A stretch of DNA of 64,000 nt from Methylothermaceae bacteria B42 (GTDB lineage Bacteria > Pseudomonadota > Gammaproteobacteria > Methylococcales > Methylothermaceae): the NCBI GenBank assembly GCA_001566965.1, contig LSNW01000012.1:58501-122500 (forward strand), in the 5' to 3' direction. Below the pieces are notes generated by a model, which was not told the DNA's origin, did no database searches, and saw only the letters and a list, made by a program, of their open reading frames with translations. Shown here piece after piece: positions 54,156 to 62,704 of this stretch (its first letter is position 1; the number at the start of each line of letters is the position of its first letter). The position numbers were made by a program, and so were the translations under genes.

Positions 54156-56798
54156 ATGCGGAACTGGAAAAAGCTAGCAATTATCACTGGAGCAGGGATT
54201 GTTACTCTCGGTTTACTTCTGTTAATCGGGGGATTACTGCTCAGCCATTTCCTGATTGATTTATGGTGGTTTAATTCCCTGGATTTTGGTGGTTATTTCT
54301 GGCTTAAGCTTCTCTACCGTTACATTCTGTCAGGCTTGGTGACCCTCTTTTTCTTTGCCATTTTCTTTCTCAATTTTTGGGTTGCTTCGGGATTTTTAGG
54401 CTTTCAGTCAGGCCGCCAATCGCAACCCTCCATCATCCGCAAATTCCAGACCGGGGCGATGGAGGTGTATACACCACTGTCATTGGTCTTGGCCATAATC
54501 ATTGCGGTGCCTTTTTATAAGCAATGGCAGATGGGCCTACTCTATTTTTTTGGACCGGCTGCGCAAATAGATGATCCGGTCTATGGCTTGGATGTCAGCT
54601 TTTATCTTTTTGATTTGCCCATATATTTTATCATTCAAAGGGGTCTAATGATTACGTTTGCCATTTTATTAGTGGCAACGGCACTGTTGTATTGGGTCGA
54701 ACATAAAATCATCCCACAAAGAAAACAAGCGTTTCCTTCCGGTGCCAAAATTCATCTAACGATTCAAGCGGTTTTAATGGTACTGATTATTGGTTGGGGG
54801 TTTATGCTCCAACGCTTTGAGCTTTTATATGTCAGCCGCCACGAACCCGTATTCTTTGGTCCAGGATTTGTAGAGATCCGTTATCTTTTACCCTTAATCT
54901 GGCTGGCGCTTTTTACCTTTTTGGGCGCGGCATTCAGTGCCATTTTTTATGCACACAAAAGAAAAGGGATGTGGTTAGGGCTCATTTTCTTTTGTGTATT
55001 TGTGGTAGTGCAAGGCCTTCGTTATGTCGAGCTTATTCCAGCCTTGTTGGAGCAATACATCGTCAAGGCCAATCCAGTCACTACCGAAGGCGTGTTCATG
55101 AAGAACAACATTGAGGCCACCCTTCACGCTTACAATTTGGACGAAGTTTCTACAGTCAATTTCCAAATCAGCTTGAGGCCAGAGGAGGATATTGGGGAAA
55201 GTGCTCAAGATTACATCACTAATATTCCAGTGTGGGACGAGAATTTTCTTTATGACGTATATCAACAACTGCAAGGCCTCAGACCGTACTACCGGTTCAG
55301 TCCCGTGGATGTGGCCCGTTATACCATCCAGGGACGCGTACAGCAGGTCAACCTGGCTGCACGCGAGATTAACTTGACCAATCTCCCAAGGGAGGCAGCG
55401 GAAACCTGGGAAAACCAGCACTTGCGTTATACCCATGGGTTTGGCGTAGTGATGACGCCGGCAGCCCAAAAAGGGGACCGTCCCATGGAATGGTACATTC
55501 GTGACCTGACCCTATATTCCCCAGTGGGATTCAAAATCGAAACCCCGGATATTTATTACGGCCAAGAAAATCTGGACTATGTCATTGTTCCCAATGAACT
55601 GGAAGTGGCCGAAGTTGCTGGAACTCAAATTAATCCCGCTAAATATCATGGCGGTGGCGGTGTTGAAATTAAATCCTTATTTCGCAAGCTTATTTCCGCC
55701 GTTTATTTTAAAGATCCTAAAATCTTTTTCTCCATCAATATCAGTGAGGAAAGCCGACTGCGTATCCGCCGCAATATTTTGGAGCGGGTACAGGAGTTGG
55801 TGCCGTATATTCACATCGATAGCGATCCTTACGTTGTGGTGACGGCTGACAGGCTTTACTGGGTCATCGACGGCTATACCACATCCGACTGGTATCCGGT
55901 CTCCAAGCCGATGGTGCTCTCTGCCAGTGGTCAGTCAGAAAGCTTGATGGAGATCAATTACATCAGAAATTCCGTCAAGATTGTTGTGGATGCTTACGAC
56001 GGCCACGTGGATTTTTATATTTCCGATCCCAACGATCCTATTATTCGGGCTTATTCCCGGGCATTTCCTGGCGTATTTCAATCCATCAGAACCATGCCCA
56101 GGGATTTGCAGGCCCAGCTTCGCTACCCCCGGGATTTTTTTAAGCTACAAATGCAAATTTATGCCAAATATCACCAACTGGAACCAGAACTTTTTTATCA
56201 ACAGGCCGAAACCTGGGATTTCGCCAAAGAGAAAGATGTCCCCAAAAAACCCTATTACCTGACGGTGCAATTGGTGGAAAAATCCCATCCCCATTTACAG
56301 CCATTTGTCCAAATTAGCCCCATGACTCCGATTGGCCGGGATAATCTCAGTGCCTTGGCCATTGCTGGTGTTCGGGATCTGCAAGAATCTCCCTATCAAC
56401 CAGAACTGGTGGTATATAAATTCAAAAAGGAAATTCAAGTGGATGGACCGGCCCAAATCAATGCTTTGATCGATCAGGATCCGGAGGTTTCCGCAGAGTT
56501 TACTTTATGGGATCAACGCGGCTCAGTGGTGAAGCGGGGACGGATTATTGTTCTTCCTGTGGGACATTCTGTGTTATATGTCCAACCCGTGTATTTGATC
56601 TCTGAGGCGGAAACCAAAATCCCTCAATTGACACGGGTGATTGTTTCCATGGGCAATGTGGTGGTGATGGAACGGTCTTTGGATGAAGCTTTTGCTAAAT
56701 TGCGTCAAGAGTTGATAGAAAAAACCAAGAGGGAAATGGAAATGCGCGGTCCTGTGACTGGCAATCCTGCCACTGCCGCACCGGCGCATAAACACTGA
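54156..56798 (+). CDS. UPF0182 family membrane protein
   Basis: 880-residue protein of unknown function. Seven hydrophobic helices lie in the first 300 residues (for example GIVTLGLLLLIGGLLLSHFL), then a large extracytoplasmic domain with the family blocks YPVSKPMVLSASGQSESLME, NYIRNSVKIVVDAYDG and RYPRDFFKLQMQIYAKYH. Length is normal (about 900 aa). AGAGGAAG at 54144-54151 is a clear ribosome-binding site. The tail is Ala/Pro/His-rich. Confidence 0.93.
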   Translation: MRNWKKLAIITGAGIVTLGLLLLIGGLLLSHFLIDLWWFNSLDFGGYFWLKLLYRYILSGLVTLFFFAIFFLNFWVASGFLGFQSGRQSQPSIIRKFQTGAMEVYTPLSLVLAIIIAVPFYKQWQMGLLYFFGPAAQIDDPVYGLDVSFYLFDLPIYFIIQRGLMITFAILLVATALLYWVEHKIIPQRKQAFPSGAKIHLTIQAVLMVLIIGWGFMLQRFELLYVSRHEPVFFGPGFVEIRYLLPLIWLALFTFLGAAFSAIFYAHKRKGMWLGLIFFCVFVVVQGLRYVELIPALLEQYIVKANPVTTEGVFMKNNIEATLHAYNLDEVSTVNFQISLRPEEDIGESAQDYITNIPVWDENFLYDVYQQLQGLRPYYRFSPVDVARYTIQGRVQQVNLAAREINLTNLPREAAETWENQHLRYTHGFGVVMTPAAQKGDRPMEWYIRDLTLYSPVGFKIETPDIYYGQENLDYVIVPNELEVAEVAGTQINPAKYHGGGGVEIKSLFRKLISAVYFKDPKIFFSINISEESRLRIRRNILERVQELVPYIHIDSDPYVVVTADRLYWVIDGYTTSDWYPVSKPMVLSASGQSESLMEINYIRNSVKIVVDAYDGHVDFYISDPNDPIIRAYSRAFPGVFQSIRTMPRDLQAQLRYPRDFFKLQMQIYAKYHQLEPELFYQQAETWDFAKEKDVPKKPYYLTVQLVEKSHPHLQPFVQISPMTPIGRDNLSALAIAGVRDLQESPYQPELVVYKFKKEIQVDGPAQINALIDQDPEVSAEFTLWDQRGSVVKRGRIIVLPVGHSVLYVQPVYLISEAETKIPQLTRVIVSMGNVVVMERSLDEAFAKLRQELIEKTKREMEMRGPVTGNPATAAPAHKH

Positions 56799-56811
56799 GG
56801 GAAGTAAAATA

Positions 56812-56831
56812 AGCCCGCTCAATTGCGGGCT
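56812..56831 (-). terminator. Intrinsic terminator after rpiA
   Basis: Stem AGCCCGC (56812-56818) / GCGGGCT (56825-56831), six-base loop. On the minus strand it is followed by TATTTTAC, which is T-rich; the plus strand lacks a T tail. It therefore suits rpiA better than the convergent UPF0182 gene. Confidence 0.75.
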
Positions 56832-56841
56832 CCAATTCACA

Positions 56842-57501
56842 TTAAACCGTTAAAGTTTCGACGCCGCTTTCAGTTCCTACCAGCACTACATCAGCCGGGC
56901 GTAAGGCGAAAATACCTACAGTGACGACACCGGGGATGTTATTGATGGTTTTCTCCATTTCAATGGGTTCCATGATGGACAGATTGTGGACATCGATGAT
57001 TTCGTTGCCATTATCAGTACTGTAGTTCTCCCGCCATTCCGGTTGACCGCCTAATTTCACCATTTGCCTGGAAACAAAGCTGCGGGCCATGGGAATCACT
57101 TCGATGGGCAAAGGGAATTTACCCAAGATATCGACGCATTTGCCTTCATCGGCGATGCAAACGAATTTTTTACTTGCGGCGGCGATGATTTTTTCCCGGG
57201 TCAATGCGCCACCACCACCCTTGATTAACTGCAATCTGGGATTGATTTCATCGGCGCCGTCCACATAAACTTCCAGATCCCCAACAGCATTGAGGTCCAG
57301 CACTGGAATGCCCAATTTTTTAAGCCGCTCGGTGCTCATTTCCGAACTCGATACCGCGCCTTCGATTTCTGCTTTGAAATCAGCCAGAAAATCGATGAAA
57401 TGATTGACGGTGGAACCAGTACCTACGCCAATAATGGGAACGCCGCGAACATATTCAATGGCGGCTTCAGCGGCTTGTCGTTTTAAATCATCAGGTGTCA
57501 T
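56842..57501 (-). CDS. rpiA: Ribose-5-phosphate isomerase A
   Basis: Interconverts ribose-5-phosphate and ribulose-5-phosphate; in methylotrophs also feeds the ribulose monophosphate cycle. The 219-residue product has [13 protein letters not shown] (phosphate loop), [11 protein letters not shown] (catalytic Asp) and [12 protein letters not shown] (Lys and Glu). Length is standard. Confidence 0.97.
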   Translation of the reverse strand: MTPDDLKRQAAEAAIEYVRGVPIIGVGTGSTVNHFIDFLADFKAEIEGAVSSSEMSTERLKKLGIPVLDLNAVGDLEVYVDGADEINPRLQLIKGGGGALTREKIIAAASKKFVCIADEGKCVDILGKFPLPIEVIPMARSFVSRQMVKLGGQPEWRENYSTDNGNEIIDVHNLSIMEPIEMEKTINNIPGVVTVGIFALRPADVVLVGTESGVETLTV

Positions 57502-57648
57502 GCGGGTCTCCTTAGGTTTTATAGGCTTTTTCGATTCTGTTTAGTTTTTTGTTGCCATCTCATTTGGAGAGTCCATAACGATGGCGGTTTGTGAAACCAG
57601 GTTTTACCCAGAGATAATATCGGTCTCTGACGCAAGCTGGCAACGATT

Positions 57649-59181
57649 ATGATAACGAAATATATTGAAAGCATCCTCCGGGCTAGGGTTTACGATGTCG
57701 CAAAAGAAACCCCGCTTGATTTTGCGCCTAATTTATCTTCCCGTTTGCACAATAGCGTGTATTTAAAGCGCGAGGATTTGCAACCGGTCTTTTCATTCAA
57801 GCTCAGGGGGGCGTATAACAAAATTTGCCACTTGACGCCTTCAGAGCGGGAAAAAGGCGTGATAGCCGCCTCGGCAGGCAATCACGCCCAAGGGGTTGCC
57901 TTGGCGGCGGCAAAATTGGGTATCAGGGCATTAATCGTCATGCCAGTGACTACGCCAGAAATTAAAGTCGCGGCGGTGAAGCGGTTGAGCGCTGAAATTG
58001 AATTGTTCGGCGATAGTTATGACAGCGCCTGTGACCACGCGCTTACTTTGGCCAAGGAAAAAGGTCTGGCGTTTATTCACCCCTATGATGACCAGGATGT
58101 GATTGCTGGCCAGGGTACGATTGCCATGGAGATTCTGCGTCAATACACGGACCCGATTCATGGCATCTTTGTCCCGGTGGGTGGCGGCGGGTTGATTGCC
58201 GGGATTGCGGCTTATGTGAAATTCCTCTATCCCCAAATCAAAATTATTGGCGTGGAGCCTGAGGATGCTGCAAGCCTTTTTCATGCCTTAAAGGCCAAAA
58301 GGCGAGTGATATTGGAACATGTGGGTATTTTTGCCGATGGCGTGGCGGTCAGGCAAATAGGCAAGGAACCTTTTCGCTTGGCCAGGCAATGGGTGGATGA
58401 GGTGATTTGCGTCTCGACCGATGAAATCTGCGCCGCCATCAAGGATATTTTCGAAGATACTCGTTCCATTGTAGAACCTGCCGGCGCTCTGGCTGTGGCC
58501 GGGATAAAAAAATATGTGGAAGACACGGGTACAACCCAGGCTTGCCTGATCGCTATCGAGAGCGGCGCCAACATGAATTTTGAGCGGCTTCGATATGTGG
58601 CGGAACGCACTGAGCTGGGAGAGCATAAAGAAGCACTGCTGACGGTCACCATCCCGGAACGTCCGGGAAGTTTTTTAAGCTTTTGCCGCGCTCTGGGATT
58701 ACGCGGGATTACCGAATTCAATTATCGGTTCTTTGACGAACGGGAAGCCCAGGTTTTCACCGGTATCAAGATTACCAATCAAGAAGAAAAAGACATCCTC
58801 ATCCAAGACCTGAAAAATGCGGGTTTTCCGGTGCTGGATATGAGCAGTAACGAATTGGCCAAGGAACACATTCGTTACATGGTAGGCGGACATCCGCCCA
58901 AATTACTCGATGAAATTATTTTCCGGGTGGAATTTCCCGAACGCCCGGGTGCTTTGCTCAAATTCTTGACAGCGATGGGCGGGCGCTGGAATATCAGCTT
59001 GTTTCATTACCGAAGTCACGGCGCGGCCACGGGGAGGGTACTGGTGGGAGTTCAAGTGCCCAAGGATGAACGCAAATCCTTTAAACAATTTATGGACAGC
59101 GTTGGATTTGCCTATCAAGAGGAAACCGAAAATCCCGCTTATCAGTTATTTTTGGGTGGGAATCAGCTTTGCCAACTTTGA
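57649..59181 (+). CDS. ilvA: Threonine ammonia-lyase, biosynthetic
   Basis: PLP enzyme making 2-oxobutanoate for isoleucine. The 510-residue product has the PLP Lys K51 in FSFKLRGAYNKI, ASAGNHAQGVALAAAKLG, VPVGGGGLIAGIAAYVK and two C-terminal ACT-like regulatory domains (about residues 330-405 and 425-500), so it should be feedback-inhibited by isoleucine. The 3' end overlaps the convergent EVE gene by 36 bp. Confidence 0.96.
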   Translation: MITKYIESILRARVYDVAKETPLDFAPNLSSRLHNSVYLKREDLQPVFSFKLRGAYNKICHLTPSEREKGVIAASAGNHAQGVALAAAKLGIRALIVMPVTTPEIKVAAVKRLSAEIELFGDSYDSACDHALTLAKEKGLAFIHPYDDQDVIAGQGTIAMEILRQYTDPIHGIFVPVGGGGLIAGIAAYVKFLYPQIKIIGVEPEDAASLFHALKAKRRVILEHVGIFADGVAVRQIGKEPFRLARQWVDEVICVSTDEICAAIKDIFEDTRSIVEPAGALAVAGIKKYVEDTGTTQACLIAIESGANMNFERLRYVAERTELGEHKEALLTVTIPERPGSFLSFCRALGLRGITEFNYRFFDEREAQVFTGIKITNQEEKDILIQDLKNAGFPVLDMSSNELAKEHIRYMVGGHPPKLLDEIIFRVEFPERPGALLKFLTAMGGRWNISLFHYRSHGAATGRVLVGVQVPKDERKSFKQFMDSVGFAYQEETENPAYQLFLGGNQLCQL

Positions 59182-59643
59182 AATGAAATCCCAGTGCTGT
59201 GATTCCACCGGCATAACCGAAAGGCGGTTACCGCGTTGGAGTAGTTTGAAGCCTTCCAGTTCAGGATAGGATTTCAGTTCACTCAGAGAAATCGTCCGAT
59301 CGAATTTGCCGACTAATTTTACATCCACCATGAACCAGCGTGGTTTATCCGGGCTGCTTTTGGGATCAAAATACTGGCTGTCGGGATCAAAAGCAGTGAA
59401 ATCGGGATAGCCTTCCCGAACAACCTCCATCACTCCGACAATCCCCGGTTCTTTACAATTGGAGTGATAAAAAAAAGCCAAATCCCCTGGTTTCATTTGA
59501 TCGCGCATCATATTCCGTGCCTGATAATTGCGAACCCCATCCCAATGGGTGGTTTGCTTTGGGCAGGCAGCCAAGTTGTCAATACCGAATACAGAGGGTT
59601 CTGATTTCATCAACCAGAACTGGAGATTTGATGGGTAATTCAT
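59146..59643 (-). CDS. EVE domain protein
   Basis: 165-residue EVE (PUA-like) protein: WLMKSEPSVFGIDNL, HWDGVRNYQARNMMRDQMK, DLAFFYHSNCKEPGIVGVME and YFDPKSSPDKPRWFMVDV. EVE domains bind modified bases in DNA or RNA; the single-domain bacterial members have no assigned target. The gene lies just downstream of ssrS on the same strand, with 28 bp between, so transcripts of 6S RNA may run into it. It overlaps the end of ilvA by 36 bp. Confidence 0.9.
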   Translation of the reverse strand: MNYPSNLQFWLMKSEPSVFGIDNLAACPKQTTHWDGVRNYQARNMMRDQMKPGDLAFFYHSNCKEPGIVGVMEVVREGYPDFTAFDPDSQYFDPKSSPDKPRWFMVDVKLVGKFDRTISLSELKSYPELEGFKLLQRGNRLSVMPVESQHWDFISKLAKLIPTQK

Positions 59644-59671
59644 TGGAGGAAAAAATCAAGAAATTAAAAGC

Positions 59672-59859
59672 AGTATCCCCCGCCTGCGCCGTGAAGTCCT
59701 TTCGCTCTTGAACCGAATGGTTCAAGTGGGAACTTGGGTGGTGAATCAGGCTTTCCACTCAAGGTGGACATGCTCACCATCACCAACGCACCTGCTCCCG
59801 GGGTTTGGAATTAGGCTCAAGAAGTAACCCAGAACCTCTCGAACGCTGCAGGGGATACT
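59672..59859 (-). ncRNA. ssrS: 6S RNA
   Basis: 188-nt RNA. The ends pair as AGTATCCCC (5') with GGGGATACT (3'). The large internal bubble and lower stem sequence GTTGGTGATGGTGAGCATG and the stem-loop CTTGAACCATTCGGTTCAAG correspond to the E. coli 6S features GGTGAGCATG and CTTGAACC..GGTTCAAGG. Length is close to that of E. coli (184 nt). 6S RNA binds the sigma-70 holoenzyme in stationary phase by mimicking an open promoter. Location downstream of zapA is conserved in gammaproteobacteria. Confidence 0.93.
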
Positions 59860-59867
59860 TATGTTTA

Positions 59868-59895
59868 ATTCTACACCAAGTTTAGGATTTGGCTA
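59868..59895 (-). promoter_or_regulatory. Promoter of ssrS
   Basis: On the minus strand TAGCCA (59890-59895), 16-bp spacer, TAGAAT (59868-59873), eight bases before the 5' end of the 6S RNA. The -35 has four and the -10 five consensus matches. Confidence 0.55.
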
Positions 59896-59937
59896 GGTCG
59901 CCATGTGTGCTTTTCAGGGTTTCGTCATTTATTGCCG

Positions 59938-60136
59938 GGGCAGGTGGTCTGATTCGAAAAACACCGTGAATACTTTCTTGCTGCGCAATCCTGCTGTGCA
60001 AGAAAGCCCTGCCCAAACATCCCTGTTCGGGCGCTCGCTGGCTGCGAAAGTCCACTGGACTTTCGGTCCGGCTCTCCCCTGTAAGCTCCACGCCGGCCTC
60101 CTTGCCGGCGAGGCTTTCGAATCAGACCACCTGCCC
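59938..60136. repeat. Palindromic intergenic element, copy G (expanded core)
   Basis: Perfect 22-bp arms 59938-59959 (GGGCAGGTGGTCTGATTCGA..) and 60115-60136. The interior starts ACACCGTGAATAC and ends CTGTAAGCTCCACGCCGG, CCTCC, TTGCCGGCGAGGC, as in copy F, but about 100 bp are inserted between these halves (about 59973-60076), with their own stems CTTTCTTGC/GCAAGAAAG and GTCCACTGGAC. It lies between zapA and ssrS. Confidence 0.9.
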
Positions 60137-60228
60137 TTTTCATCAATCCTTTACATATTCAGATGTCGTGGACCTGGTGTGCTTTTGCGCTTATTTTGAA
60201 TGTCAGAATGACCGACAAGATGTTAAAT

Positions 60229-60537
60229 TCAATCCATTTCAGCCAGAACAGCACTGGCTTTGAGGTGCAGTTGTTGAATGTTTTGGGATAATTTGTCTTT
60301 GAGTTGGTTGTGCTGGGCGTTTATCCGCACTAACTCGTGGGCAATATTCAAAGCCGCCATGATGGCAATCCGTTCCGACCCAAAAGTGCGGCTTTGTTCA
60401 CGGATTTCCCGCATTTCATTGCCCAGAAGATCGGCGGCCTGTTGCAGGGTTTCTTTTTCCTCGGCGCTGCAAGCCAATTTGTAAGTCCGGCCCAGGAGTT
60501 GGATTTCGATTTGTTCGGTATAAGTTGAATTACTCAT
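60229..60537 (-). CDS. zapA: Cell division protein ZapA
   Basis: 102-residue FtsZ-ring stabiliser. N-terminal beta-hairpin with EQIEIQLLGRTYKLACSAEE, followed by a long helix with AADLLGNEMREIRE and ERIAIMAALNIAHELV, and a C-terminal coiled coil. It overlaps the upstream zapB-like gene by four bases. The order zapB-like, zapA, ssrS on this strand is conserved. Confidence 0.94.
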   Translation of the reverse strand: MSNSTYTEQIEIQLLGRTYKLACSAEEKETLQQAADLLGNEMREIREQSRTFGSERIAIMAALNIAHELVRINAQHNQLKDKLSQNIQQLHLKASAVLAEMD

Positions 60538-60773
60538 GTTTGGGGGCTTAACGCTTGTAGCCTTTCCAGCATGGTTTCCACGCGCTTTTTTGCGGCGCTG
60601 GTTTGGGACAGGACTCGTTCTTGTTCTGACAGTAGTTGATTATTTTCCTGCTTTAACTGCTGATTTTCCCTTTGTAATTTTAGGCAAAGGGTGGTTAGTC
60701 GCCTTATAGTGTCTGCCAGGAGTTCCAGATCCTTTTCCGGATCAGCGCTAGATTGGTTCTGAGTCGGTTTCAT
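60534..60773 (-). CDS. TIGR02449-type coiled-coil protein (ZapB-like)
   Basis: 79 residues, nearly all coiled coil: LELLADTIRRLTTLCLKLQR, then ENQQLKQENNQLLSEQERVL. This resembles the small protein found before zapA in gammaproteobacteria, sometimes described as ZapB-like. No other domain. It is divergent from ygfB with 70 bp between starts. Function in division is inferred from coupling with zapA (four-base overlap). Confidence 0.85.
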   Translation of the reverse strand: MKPTQNQSSADPEKDLELLADTIRRLTTLCLKLQRENQQLKQENNQLLSEQERVLSQTSAAKKRVETMLERLQALSPQT

Positions 60774-60843
60774 AAAGGCTATGTTTCAAACAATCTTGAT
60801 TGAATGTTAGCATAAGAAAACTACTATGCTAGGCGGCCGGCAC

Positions 60844-61392
60844 ATGGATAAATCGGAAAGCAGCGCTTATTTGCCATTTAGCGAAATATTGAAGGCCCAG
60901 AAAATTTCAGCCACCCCTGCCGAAATTCACGGCTTGTTGACTGGACTGCTCAGTTCCAGTGCTCGTTTTACACCCCAACAAGCGTTACAAGAGATGCTGG
61001 GGCAGGCGTCCGCCCAGTGGACGCCGGAGTTTGCACGTCTTTTGAGTGACACTTTGAAAAAGGTGCAAATAGATTTGAGCAGTGACGAGCTGGGCTTTGA
61101 GTTGTTACTGCCGGATGATGAGATGCCATTGCGAGAAAGAGCCAGCCATTTAGCTGATTGGTGCCAAGGATTTCTTTTTGGGATAGGGCTTGGGGGAGAA
61201 AAAAAGCACTCCAAACAGGCTCAAGAAATTTTGCGGGATATTCAATCAATCGCTCAATTGGAGGCTGAAAACGGGGGGGAAGCAGTAGAGCAGGCTTATT
61301 TCGAGTTAGTGGAATTTCTCAGAGTGGCGGCGCAATTGTTATATACGGAAAATGAGCTCAACAAAAGGCAGGAAAAACCCTGTGGAAACTGA
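60844..61392 (+). CDS. ygfB: UPF0149 family protein YgfB
   Basis: 182-residue protein of the YgfB/UPF0149 family: EIHGLLTGLLSSSARFTPQQ, ELLLPDDEMPLRERASHLADW and CQGFLFGIGLG are its blocks. In Pseudomonas YgfB modulates the programmed cell death/ampDh3 regulation. I chose ATG 60844 (MDKSES); ATG 60826 adds six residues. It overlaps pepP and precedes ubiH as in E. coli. Confidence 0.9.
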   Translation: MDKSESSAYLPFSEILKAQKISATPAEIHGLLTGLLSSSARFTPQQALQEMLGQASAQWTPEFARLLSDTLKKVQIDLSSDELGFELLLPDDEMPLRERASHLADWCQGFLFGIGLGGEKKHSKQAQEILRDIQSIAQLEAENGGEAVEQAYFELVEFLRVAAQLLYTENELNKRQEKPCGN

Positions 61393-62704
61393 GGTATTTG
61401 CCCGCCGCCGGGCGGAATTCCTGGATCGTCTTGATGAGAATGAGGCTGCCATACTCTGGGCTTCCCGCCCCTGTCCCCGCAATCGTGATGTGGAATATCC
61501 CTTCCGTCAAAACAGTGACTTCTACTATTTAACGGGTTTCCCGGAACCTGAAGCAGTGGCGGTTTTTTTACCCGGCCGGAAAAAAGGCGACTATGTGCTT
61601 TTTTGTCATGAATATGATGAAAAGAAAGCCCTTTGGGAAGGCGCTCACGCCGGTCTCAAGGGTGCGCAAAAACAATATGGTGCCGAGCAGGCTTTTTCCA
61701 TTGAAGAACTCGATGAAAAAATGCCCGAACTTCTTCTTGGCCGGGAGAGAGTTCATTGCGGCTTGGGGAGAGATTCAGAGCTTGATCAAAGGCTGTTTAA
61801 ATGGGTGAATGAGGTCAAGCGTCAAGCCCGTTCAGGTGTGAGAGCGCCGGAAGAATTTATCGATCTCGACCGGGTTCTCCATGAAATGCGCCTGATTAAA
61901 TCAGCGGAAGAACTACAAGCCATGAAAAGAGCGACGGACATTTCCACCCAGGCCCATATTCTGGCAATGAAGACAACCACGCCAGGGCTCTATGAATATC
62001 AAGTTGAGGCCACCATTATCCACGAGTTTATGCGCCAGGGCGCCCGTTTTCCTGCTTATCCTTCCATTGTCGCCGGTGGTGCCAATGCCTGTACCCTGCA
62101 CTACACGGAAAATAACGATATTTTGCAAGATGGCGATCTGCTGCTGATTGATGCGGGGGCGGAATATGATTATTACGCTGCCGATATTACCCGGACTTTC
62201 CCGGTCAATGGGCGTTTCAGTGGGCCGCAAAGGGCCATCTATGAATTGGTTTTGGAAGCTCAATTGGCCGCCATTGAACAAGTCAAACCTGGCAATCATT
62301 GGAATGTGCCCCATGAAACGGCGGTTAAGGTATTGACCAAAGGGCTAATTAAATTGGGATTTTTGGAAGGCCGCCCTTCACGCCTGATAAAAAAAGGAGC
62401 TTATAAGGACTTTTACATGCACCGCACCGGTCACTGGTTGGGCATGGATGTTCACGACGTGGGCGACTACAAAATTGATGATCAATGGCGGGAACTGCAA
62501 CCCGGCATGGTACTAACGATTGAACCCGGTCTTTATATAGCTAAAAATTGTAAACAAGTGACAAAAAGGTGGCGTGGCATCGGGGTACGAATTGAAGATG
62601 ATGTACTGGTAACAGAAACCGGTTGCGAAGTGCTTACCGAAGCCGCGCCAAAAACTGTAGATGCCATTGAAGCATTAATGGAGCAAGCCCGTGAAAACCT
62701 ATGA
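61382..62704 (+). CDS. pepP: Xaa-Pro aminopeptidase
   Basis: Manganese aminopeptidase P cutting X-Pro N-termini in the cytoplasm. The product is 440 residues from GTG 61382, preceded by GGCAGGA and matching the usual N-terminus (VETEVFARRRAEFL); ATG 61352 is the alternative. Creatinase-fold metal ligands: Asp pair in LLIDAGAEYDYYAADITRTF, His in HRTGHWLGMDVHDVG, Glu in LTIEPGLYI and in GIGVRIEDDVLV. It overlaps ygfB by 11 bp and ubiH by 14. Confidence 0.93.
   Translation: METEVFARRRAEFLDRLDENEAAILWASRPCPRNRDVEYPFRQNSDFYYLTGFPEPEAVAVFLPGRKKGDYVLFCHEYDEKKALWEGAHAGLKGAQKQYGAEQAFSIEELDEKMPELLLGRERVHCGLGRDSELDQRLFKWVNEVKRQARSGVRAPEEFIDLDRVLHEMRLIKSAEELQAMKRATDISTQAHILAMKTTTPGLYEYQVEATIIHEFMRQGARFPAYPSIVAGGANACTLHYTENNDILQDGDLLLIDAGAEYDYYAADITRTFPVNGRFSGPQRAIYELVLEAQLAAIEQVKPGNHWNVPHETAVKVLTKGLIKLGFLEGRPSRLIKKGAYKDFYMHRTGHWLGMDVHDVGDYKIDDQWRELQPGMVLTIEPGLYIAKNCKQVTKRWRGIGVRIEDDVLVTETGCEVLTEAAPKTVDAIEALMEQARENL

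Noticed and set aside
53978..54259. 93-codon frame before and into the UPF0182 gene
   Set aside because: It overlaps the well-supported UPF0182 start by about 100 bp in another frame and has no recognisable domain.
59903..60199. 98-codon plus-strand frame over repeat copy G
   Set aside because: It lies entirely in the palindromic element and its insert, with no family resemblance or ribosome-binding site.
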